Source of the DNA: Candidatus Peribacteraceae bacterium
Lineage (GTDB): Bacteria; Patescibacteriota; Gracilibacteria; Peribacterales; Peribacteraceae
Reading direction: 5' to 3'
Length of the DNA stretch: 10,720 nt
Assembly: GCA_028717505.1 (NCBI GenBank)
Contig: JAQUNQ010000035.1
Location: 1 to 10,720, forward strand
The position numbers and the translations under genes are program-made. The notes under the pieces were generated by a model. That model saw nothing but the letters and a program-made list of their open reading frames with translations, was not told the DNA's origin and searched no databases. Each line of letters starts with the position of its first letter. Positions within the stretch are counted from its first letter, which is position 1. Below, piece by piece: positions 1 through 6,800 of the stretch.

Positions 1-31
1 TCGCCGCGCCTCGCAGGGGAGAGTTCGGCGT

Positions 32-1060
32 TCATACGCGGAATTTCTTACCCTCGTAGCGGATGAGCGTGAGGCCGTGCTGCTGGCCGAGGATTTCCTT
101 GCTCAGAGGGTCGTCGTAATCGGAGTCATAGACGACGGTTGTGATGCCCGCGTTGAGGATCATCTTCGTGCAGATGACGCAGGGGAAGCAGTTGCAGTAG
201 AGCGTGGAGCCTGCGATGGGGATGCCGAACTTGGCGGCCTGCGTGATGGCGTTCTGCTCCGCATGCGTCCCGCGGCAGATCTCATGTCTCTGTCCCGACG
301 GGATCTTTAATTTCTCGCGGAGACATCCTCCCATCTCTGCGCAGTGCGGCACCCCCTTCGGCGCGCCGTTGTAGCCCGCCGTGAGCTGCTGCTTGTCCTT
401 CGCGATGACGGCCCCGACTTTGCGCCGGAGGCACGTGGCGCGCTTGGCCCATGTGAAGGCGATCTCCATGAAGATCTCATCGAAAGTGGGGCGATCCTCG
501 CCGCGGAGGAGCCGCAGGAAGTGCTCCAGCTTTCCCTCGAGCTCGGCGAGCGTCCCTTCATTGAAAATGAGGAAATCCACGAGGTCGAGACACTGCTTCA
601 CCTGCTGGCCGTCCGGCGGCTCGCCGATACCCTTCTCCCGCTCGAGTCGCTCGAGGATCTGCTCCTTCGTGAGGGCACCGCCTTCGCGCTTCCGCGTCGT
701 GAGGCGCCGGACGATCATGTCCGGATGGGCGGTGACGCCGATCATCTGGAATTCAGGGAGAGTGCGGAGTTCTCGTACTTCTCCCGGATTGCGGATGCCG
801 TCGATCACCCAGCTCTTGCCCGCATCCTGCTCGATGATCTCGCGCACCTTCCTCCCCAGCGCACCCGCCCCGCCCTCGCGCCTCAGGTCGTTTCCCACGT
901 TCTGGAGGTTTTCGCGCGTGAGGGGCAATCCGCGTTTCGTGGATTCCTCGCGCACGATGTCGGAGAGGGAAATATAGGTGAAGCCGCGTTGTTGCAGCAT
1001 TTTCACGAGCTCGCCCTTTCCCGTTCCCATGTAGCCGGTGAGACCGATGCAGAGAGCCAT
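32..1060 (-). CDS. P-loop kinase-like / deoxycytidylate (dCMP) deaminase fusion protein
   Basis: A 342-aa cytosolic two-domain protein. Residues 1-185 form a P-loop domain of the dephospho-CoA kinase/nucleotide kinase type: Walker A is GYMGTGKG (9-16), followed by the strand WVIDGIRNPGEV (84-95) and an arginine-rich lid around 118-126. Residues 190-342 are a zinc dCMP deaminase: RPTFDEIFMEIA (190-201), AGYNGAPKG (228-236), the zinc and proton-shuttle motif H266-A-E268, and P293-C294-V-I-C297 supplying the other zinc ligands. C240, C246 and C262 match extra cysteines common in this family. The expected reaction is dCMP to dUMP plus ammonia, feeding thymidylate synthesis. I chose ATG 1060 because the P-loop fold begins right after it; an in-frame ATG at 1180 would add 40 unconvincing residues. 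The usual Ser/Thr after the P-loop lysine is absent. The fusion order also matches yeast Dcd1 and phage-defence AvcD, so a defensive role is possible. The deaminase call is firm; the kinase domain's activity is unknown. Confidence 0.9.
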   Translation of the reverse strand: MALCIGLTGYMGTGKGELVKMLQQRGFTYISLSDIVREESTKRGLPLTRENLQNVGNDLRREGGAGALGRKVREIIEQDAGKSWVIDGIRNPGEVRELRTLPEFQMIGVTAHPDMIVRRLTTRKREGGALTKEQILERLEREKGIGEPPDGQQVKQCLDLVDFLIFNEGTLAELEGKLEHFLRLLRGEDRPTFDEIFMEIAFTWAKRATCLRRKVGAVIAKDKQQLTAGYNGAPKGVPHCAEMGGCLREKLKIPSGQRHEICRGTHAEQNAITQAAKFGIPIAGSTLYCNCFPCVICTKMILNAGITTVVYDSDYDDPLSKEILGQQHGLTLIRYEGKKFRV

Positions 1061-1074
1061 GGACAGGCGCTCAT
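1003..1074 (-). other. candidate 23-codon ORF overlapping the deaminase start
   Basis: The best Shine-Dalgarno upstream of the deaminase (AGGAGGG, 1086-1092) lies 25 nt from the deaminase ATG, too far for normal use. It is 11 nt from an out-of-frame ATG at 1074. That ATG opens a 23-codon frame ending in TGA at 1003-1005, so it overlaps the first 19 codons or so of the deaminase. It could be a translated regulatory ORF coupling or limiting deaminase translation, or simple coincidence. I do not recognise the peptide. Confidence 0.2.
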
Positions 1075-1099
1075 CGTATGGCTTTCCCTCCTCAGTGGA

Positions 1100-1128
1100 C
1101 AAGAGCAAGCAGAGAGACGAGGCTCTTG
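1100..1128 (-). promoter_or_regulatory. leader hairpin upstream of the deaminase gene
   Basis: CAAGAGC (1100-1106) is the reverse complement of GCTCTTG (1122-1128), giving a 7-bp perfect stem with a 15-nt loop. On the minus strand it sits just 5' of the AGGAGGG site at 1086-1092. It could shape the 5' leader of the deaminase mRNA. No T-tract follows, so it is not a standard terminator. The role is unknown and the length is within reach of chance. Confidence 0.3.
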
Positions 1129-1154
1129 ACGGGCGAGTCGATAAGTAGAATGAT
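1126..1154 (+). promoter_or_regulatory. possible sigma70-type promoter for the small ORF
   Basis: TTGACG (1126-1131, 5 of 6 matches to the -35 consensus) is followed 17 bp later by AATGAT (1149-1154, 4 of 6 matches to the -10). The predicted transcript would start near 1161 and give a leader of about 23 nt before ATG 1184. That leader opens with a small GACG/CGTC hairpin (1162-1174). There is no Shine-Dalgarno before the ATG. Moderate to weak support, from consensus alone. Confidence 0.35.
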
Positions 1155-1183
1155 GTGCATAGACGCTGATCGTCATTCATTCC

Positions 1184-1435
1184 ATGGATGAGAAAGAATC
1201 AGCACTGGCAGGGTGGCTTCAAAAAGAGGGAGTGCAGTTGCCGGCGCATGTCACGGTTGATGAAGTTCGGGCGGCACTTCTCTTCGATTTGCATTGTTTG
1301 ATTAGAGAATCGCCCGTGCCTTTGCCCCCGAAGTCACCATCTCGTAGCCTTGGTGAGGTTTTGGTTGGTGGTGGTGAGGACGATCAAATGTACCGAGTTC
1401 CTGATAACGGTGAACAGGGGCAGGTATGGGAATGA
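1184..1435 (+). CDS. small hypothetical protein, 83 aa
   Basis: I do not recognise this protein. The first 42 residues look like two short amphipathic helices (ESALAGWLQKEG and EVRAALLFDLHCLIRE). The rest is Pro/Gly/Ser-rich and probably disordered. There is no signal peptide, membrane segment or catalytic motif. It is divergent from the deaminase and convergent with the PBP1C gene, whose stop codon lies 16 bp beyond its own. A plausible promoter at 1126-1154 supports it; the lack of a ribosome binding site counts against it. By my count about 45% of its codons end in G or C, clearly lower than in the neighbouring large genes. It also uses TCA, and TTG for Leu. It may be a recently acquired or fast-evolving gene, or not a gene at all. 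Confidence 0.45.
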   Translation: MDEKESALAGWLQKEGVQLPAHVTVDEVRAALLFDLHCLIRESPVPLPPKSPSRSLGEVLVGGGEDDQMYRVPDNGEQGQVWE

Positions 1436-1448
1436 GTGGAGACATTCC
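1429..1448. terminator. weak hairpin between convergent genes
   Basis: GGAATG (1429-1434) pairs with CATTCC (1443-1448) across an 8-nt loop, with a possible extra G-T pair outside. It overlaps the TGA of the small ORF and sits 3 bp from the stop of the PBP1C gene, where a shared terminator would be expected. On the plus strand a pyrimidine-rich stretch follows, but there is no clean T-run on either strand. The terminator call is therefore weak. Confidence 0.3.
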
Positions 1449-1451
1449 TTC

Positions 1452-3806
1452 CTATTTCGCCACCTCAAAGTGTTGCTCTGCCACGGCGGTGCCGCTCCGC
1501 GCTTCTGCCGTGAAGGTCCCCACACGCGGCTTCCATGCGAAGCGAAAGTCGGGTGCATTGCCAGTGCCCACCTTCGTCCCGTCGACGTACCACGTCACGG
1601 AGGTGATGTCGCCGGAAGCGCGTGCCTCGAAGATGATGTGCTCCTGTGCGTCGGGGATGAGAGGGTCCAGTTGGAAGCTGTCATTCGGCTGCGGACGGGT
1701 GATCTCGAGCCAGGAGGATGCCTTTGAAGCGGGAGTGGGTTCGGGGGGTCCGGAAGGACTTCGACAGAGCGGAGATTCCTGTGAAGGGGGGGCAGGCCAA
1801 CCGTTCTCCCGCGACCACTTCTGTAACTCCATTGGAAACACAGCGAACCCTTTCTGCTCAACAAAAGTTTGATCACAATAATTGTTCGCAAGAAGGCCGT
1901 TCCGCCGGTCGATCGAGAAGGACCGGAAGAGATCATCCTGCTCCGTTGGCTCTGTGCCGGCAGCGAATTTCTCCTCCATGGTGTGGGGGCAGAGCGGCGT
2001 GGGGAGCTTTCCTGAGAGACGACAGATGGTGCGGTCCGTGATGCCGGCGGGGCGCACGAATTTCTTCGGCGGATTATTCCTTGTCGCTGCGAGCATCGCA
2101 TCGTGGAAGATGGGCCCGGCACCCGTGACGCCGGATGTATCGCGCATGGGGGAGTTATCCGCGTTTCCCACCCATACGCCGACGAGGACATCCGGCGTGT
2201 AGCCGAGGGTCCAGTTGTCGCGGGAATTCCGCGTGGTCCCGGTCTTGGCAGCCGCCGGGAAATCGAAGGTGAGGGCATTGGTTTCGCCGAATTCCGGCAG
2301 GCGCGCGGTCGCGTCGCTCAGGATATCCGTGACGAGCCAGGCGACCTTCGGGTCGAGGATCTGCTTCCCCTCAGCGGCAGGATCACTAAGGAGGGGGCGT
2401 GGTGTCATGGTCTTCCCTCCGCGCGGAAAAATGCCGTACGCCTGCAGCAGCTCGAGGAGCTTCACCTCGCCGTCCCCGAGCGTGAGCGCGAGGCCGTAGT
2501 GTTCGGGGGATTCCGTGAGTGTCGTGATACCTGCGGACCGGAGGAAGCCGAGCAGGCGCGCCACGCCCACGCGCTCCAGCACCTTTACAGCTGCGATGTT
2601 GTAAGAGTTGGCGAGTGCCTCGCGGTAGCGCACGAGGCCGTGGTAGCCATAGTCGTAGTTGCGTGGGACGTAGGGATTGCCCTCCTCGGTAAAGAACTGC
2701 GTCTCGACATCGGCGATAGTGGTAGCGGCTGTATCCCCCCGTGCGAGTGCGAGCGCGTAGGTGAAGGGCTTGAGGGCGGAGCCGGGCTGACGTGACGCGA
2801 GGGCGACATTCACGGCGCCGTCGTGTTCGACGTCAAAGTAATCCGCCGAGCCGACCATTGCGAGGATGTCACCTGTGTGAGCGTCGAGGACGACGACTGC
2901 GGCGGAGGTGACGTTCTTCTCCGCGAGGTCCTTCAGGCGGAGAGCCACAATGCGCTCGATCTCCTGCTGGAGCGCGAGGTCCAGCGTCGTACGGACCTCC
3001 CGGGTGTGTGTGAAGGCTTCCGGACGGTTCTGGAGGAGCCACATCACGAAGTGCGGAGCACGAATGTCCACGGCCCCCGAGGCGAGGGAGATCGGTTCCA
3101 TTCGCGCTTCTTCGATAGCCGAATCGGGCAGTCCTTCTGTTTCCTCAAGGGCATCGAGCACTCTCTGCTGGCGCTCCTTTGCCTTGGTGTAGTGCTCGAA
3201 GGGGTCGAGGGCGCTCGGCGATTGGAGGAGGCCGGCGAGGAAGGCACACTCGGCGGAGGAGAGTTCCTGTGGGCTCTTCTCGAAGTACGTCTTCGCCGCC
3301 GCGGCGATGCCGTACGCCTGATGGCCGAAGTAGGCGGTATTCAGATAGGACTCGAGGATTTGCTCTTTGCTCAGGGCTCTCTCGATTTTCAGCGCGAGGA
3401 TGGCCTCCCTCACTTTGTAAAGAAAATTTCTCTTTTTTGGTTGGAGCCGACTGCGTACGAGCTGCTGTGTGATAGTGCTTCCGCCGGAGACGATGCGTCC
3501 TGCGCTCAGGTTCTGGATGAGCGCGCGCGTGATGCCCTTCGCGCTGATGCCCGGATGGGTCAGGAAGCCGCGGTCCTCGATGGCGATGACGGAGGAGAGG
3601 AAGGCAGGCGGCATCTGCTCCAGTGCAATCCATCGCTGTGATCCGTATCCCGGCAGGCGCGCCTCATAGAGGAGAGTGCCTTCCCGGTCGAGGATGCGGA
3701 CGGCGTCTTTTGCGGGTGGATGGACGAGCTCCTCCGGCACTGGCCAGAACAGAAGCGCGAGGAGCGCGAAGAGGGGGAGAAGCCAGAGGAGGTGGCGACG
3801 TCTCAT
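1452..3806 (-). CDS. pbpC: penicillin-binding protein 1C (bifunctional transglycosylase/transpeptidase)
   Basis: A 784-aa class A penicillin-binding protein that polymerises and crosslinks peptidoglycan outside the cytoplasmic membrane. Domains in order: a short basic N-terminus and one membrane helix (about 5-23). Next is a GT51 transglycosylase (about 45-220) with catalytic Glu77 in AIEDRGFLTHPG, the motif GGSTITQQL (108-116) and Glu152 in LESYLN. The transpeptidase (about 300-575) has S343-A-L-K346, S401-Y-N403 and K521-T-G523, so all three penicillin-binding motifs are intact. A Pro/Ser-rich linker (670-695) leads to a C-terminal Ig-like BiPBP_C domain (about 700-784), the signature of the 1C subfamily. 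Length is normal for PBP1C. It starts 62 bp after the macroglobulin gene on the same strand, the usual pairing for this protein. No Shine-Dalgarno precedes the ATG; a repeat-rich hairpin does, which may matter for its translation. Confidence 0.95.
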   Translation of the reverse strand: MRRRHLLWLLPLFALLALLFWPVPEELVHPPAKDAVRILDREGTLLYEARLPGYGSQRWIALEQMPPAFLSSVIAIEDRGFLTHPGISAKGITRALIQNLSAGRIVSGGSTITQQLVRSRLQPKKRNFLYKVREAILALKIERALSKEQILESYLNTAYFGHQAYGIAAAAKTYFEKSPQELSSAECAFLAGLLQSPSALDPFEHYTKAKERQQRVLDALEETEGLPDSAIEEARMEPISLASGAVDIRAPHFVMWLLQNRPEAFTHTREVRTTLDLALQQEIERIVALRLKDLAEKNVTSAAVVVLDAHTGDILAMVGSADYFDVEHDGAVNVALASRQPGSALKPFTYALALARGDTAATTIADVETQFFTEEGNPYVPRNYDYGYHGLVRYREALANSYNIAAVKVLERVGVARLLGFLRSAGITTLTESPEHYGLALTLGDGEVKLLELLQAYGIFPRGGKTMTPRPLLSDPAAEGKQILDPKVAWLVTDILSDATARLPEFGETNALTFDFPAAAKTGTTRNSRDNWTLGYTPDVLVGVWVGNADNSPMRDTSGVTGAGPIFHDAMLAATRNNPPKKFVRPAGITDRTICRLSGKLPTPLCPHTMEEKFAAGTEPTEQDDLFRSFSIDRRNGLLANNYCDQTFVEQKGFAVFPMELQKWSRENGWPAPPSQESPLCRSPSGPPEPTPASKASSWLEITRPQPNDSFQLDPLIPDAQEHIIFEARASGDITSVTWYVDGTKVGTGNAPDFRFAWKPRVGTFTAEARSGTAVAEQHFEVAK

Positions 3807-3812
3807 GAGAGC

Positions 3813-3860
3813 ATCAGAATATCAGAGTATCAGGATGTTGCCTGATACTCTGATTCCTGA
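3813..3860. repeat. ATCAG repeat cluster with 14-bp perfect hairpin
   Basis: Three tandem 8-bp units of consensus ATCAGRRT occupy 3813-3836. They are followed by three inverted CTGAT copies between 3842 and 3860. Within this, ATCAGAGTATCAGG (3821-3834) is perfectly complementary to 3841-3854 across the 6-nt loop ATGTTG. It fills most of the spacer between the macroglobulin stop and the PBP1C start, ending 14 nt before the PBP1C ATG. No T-run follows on the minus strand, so it is not a classic terminator. It could stabilise the upstream mRNA end, tune PBP1C translation, bind a protein, or be one copy of a dispersed palindromic repeat. Confidence 0.85.
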
Positions 3861-3868
3861 TTTTCCGA

Positions 3869-6800
3869 TTACTCCTTGATGATCATCAGCTTTCCCTCGG
3901 TCTGTCCGAAGATTTCCGGGAAGTACATCTCCCACACGCGGGCGGGGCGCTCCCGGAAGGTACCGGGGGTCGTGGCGCGCACGAGGTAGGTGTACTGGTA
4001 GACGCCCGCGGGCAGATTCTCCGCGAAGAGGAAGACAGAATCATCACGGAACTCATGGTGCGAGAAGCGCCAGATGCCGCTCTGCCAGTAGTCCTCGCTC
4101 CAGTAACTTCCGGCGGTAGTGCTGTCGCTGAGGAGCGTCTTCTGCGCCGTTTGCAGTGAGAGGTCGATGGCTTCCATGCCGGCAGGAAGGGGGCTGGAGA
4201 CAGCAACGAAGTGGCGATCCTCCGGTGCTGTGATCGTGAGGGTGACGCGGTAGGTATTGCCCACGGTCGGCTCCTTCGCCTGTCCGCTGAGCGGCTCGAT
4301 ACTCCGGAGGATGCTCAGGCCCTCTTCGGCGGGCGGGATCGTCGGGGCGGTGTAGAAGTACGAGAGGACGAGATCGTAGTAGAGTCTGCCGACGCCCAGA
4401 GGCGCTTCCGGCTCTGCTTTCTTCCCCTCCTTGCCGATGCGGATTTCGTTCTCCTGCCCGCGGAGGAGATCATCGAGCGCGAGCTCCACGGATTTCCGCG
4501 TGAGGACATTCTTTTTGTCGAAGCTCTCCTCGAGGACCTTCCTGCCATTCACGTCCACGGCGGCGGTGTAGGAAGCGTCGAGCTCCTTCGTCTGCCGGAG
4601 GAAATCAGTGAGGGCGAGGAGTGCCTGCGCGGTTGCCTGGGTCGTGTCCCAGTGGCCATCCTCGCGGTTGGCAAGGAGGGAGCGGACGATATTCGGGACG
4701 AGCACGTTCTCGGGGTCGATGCGGATCATCGCCTGCAGAACGATCGCCGTGGTGCGGTCGTTCGTGTGCATGGTCGACCAAGAGGAGTAATCATTCTCCT
4801 CCTCGAAGTGCGTGCCGCGCCCGTCCACCTTCGCGGCATTCTGGATGTCCGTGAGGAGGGACGTGGCCTTGCTCACGGAGGTGCGGGCTCCTTCGTGCTG
4901 CAGCGCCATGGCGAGGTAGGCCTTGGCGAAGAGCGGCAATTGCTTCCGTTGCTCGTAGAGATTCGCGAGGAGGCTCACGTCGCCTTTCCCTGTTTCCGAG
5001 AGGACGAAGAGAACGTACGCGCGGCTCGCGGGATTGAGGTACATCTCATCCGTCGGATCGGTGTGGCGGAGTGCCTCGTCGAGGTAATTGCGCGTCCGGT
5101 CGATCATGCTCTGGTCGACGCTGTAGCCCGCATCCCGCGTGAGGCTCAGGGCATGGAGAGCGTAGGCGCTCAGGTACGGGTAACTCCGATCGCTCTCCGT
5201 CCAGTAGCCGAATCCCCCGTCACTGCGCTGGAAAGTGGAGAGGCGCTCAAGACCGGCTGTCACGATCTTCTCGAGCTTCTGGCGGTCCGCCACCTGGAAG
5301 GCGTCGAAGCCCTGCAGGCGCGTGAGGGCGATGCTCGGAAGGAAGCTCGAGAGTGTCTGCTCCGCGCAGCCGTAGGGGAACGTCAGGAGGTAGTCGAGGG
5401 CGGAAGGAAGGTAGGTGGCGAGCGTCGGGGAGACGGTGGCGGTCACGGTTCCCCGGTCCGCATCGCGCTCGGTGGGGACGAGGACTTTCTCGGTGACCAC
5501 GTCCTCCGTGACGCCCGTCGTGGCGACGGTCTGCGGCGTGCCGAAGACGGAGACGGGGAAGCTCTCCACGATCTCGTCGCGCGCCGCGGGGTTCTCCGCC
5601 AGGAAGCGGAGGGACACACTGTTGCCCGGCTGGATGACGACCGGGAAGAGCAATTTCTGCTGCCCGCCGCTGTCCACTGTCACCTTCTTCACCGGCGCAT
5701 CGAGGGCCGTGAAGCCCGAACCGGTGAGGGAGACGGAGAAGGTCTCTTTCGTGGGGAGGAAGTTGTGGACGATGGCGCCGAGGGTCACCTGGTCGCCGAC
5801 GACCGCGAAGCGCGGACGCACGGGACGCAGGATGACGCGCTTCGTCTCTACGATGGTCTTCTCGGCGGCGCCGAAGGTGTGCGTCTTCGTCGAGCCGATT
5901 GCGAGGAGGTGCCACGTCGTGAGGTTATCGGGGAGTGTGAAGGAGATCGTCGCTTTCCCCTCGGCGTTCGTGACGATCTTCGGGTTCCAGTAGGCCGTAT
6001 CCTTGAAGGTGCCGCGCACGCGCTCCTCCAGGTTCTCCCCGCCGCCTCCGCCCTTGGAGCCGGGCTTGTAGCGCTCGATCAGGTACATGAGCATCTCGGC
6101 GGTGTAGACGCCAAGTCCGCGGCGGTTGTAGAACTGCTCCACGAGATCCGGGAGCTCGAAGCCGCTCAGGGCGAGCAGGCTCATGTCCACCGTGCCGAGC
6201 GAGAGCTCCGCGGGGACAGGCTTGCCCTGCCGGTCGGTGGTGGTGAGGGTCACGGTGACCTTCTCGCCCGGGAGGTACTGTTCCTTGTCTGGCTCGATGA
6301 GAACGGAGAGGCGCTTCTGTTCGGTATCCACCTTGAGCTGGACATAGCCGAGCTTGTAAGCGGGTGCCCCGGCGTCTTTGCCGTTCTCGTCGAAGGTCTC
6401 GCCGATGCGGGGTTTCACAACGACGACGGAGACGTAGACATTCGGCAGCATCTCCGCGGTCACGGGGATCTCGATCGGCTGGGCGTTGCTCGTGATGTCG
6501 ATGACCTTCTTGTCGAGGATGTTCTCGCGCTCCACGGTCACGAGGGCCTTCACACCCTTGCCCTGATAGGGCGACTTGATGAGAAGCTTCGCGGTATCGC
6601 CGACTTTATAGGTGGGCTTGTCCGCGACGACGTCGATCTTGTCATTGTTCGCATGAGGCCAGTTGATGTAGGTGTCGGACCAGGCGTAGACGCTCGTGCC
6701 TGCTCTGGCTTCGCGCCCGCTGCCGTCCTTCACAGTCGCGACGATGCGGAAACCTCCGCCACTGTCGATCTTCACCCGGGCGGTGGCTTTGCCTTCCTCG

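Noticed and set aside
1..31. A possible gene end or start at the left edge
   Set aside because: Only 31 bases lie beyond the deaminase stop; no stop codon context, hairpin or start signal can be judged.
344..1129. A 261-codon plus-strand frame opposite the deaminase
   Set aside because: In codon register with the deaminase gene and explained by avoidance of TTA, CTA and TCA.
1061..1180. A 40-residue N-terminal extension of the deaminase from ATG 1180
   Set aside because: The extension is Ser/Leu/Arg-rich with no domain, and the P-loop fold begins right at Met 1060. It would also leave only 3 bp to the divergent ORF. Not fully excluded because ATG 1060 lacks a well-placed ribosome binding site.
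2823..3641. A 272-codon plus-strand frame inside pbpC
   Set aside because: In codon register with pbpC, whose catalytic motifs are all intact; the antisense product has no recognisable features.
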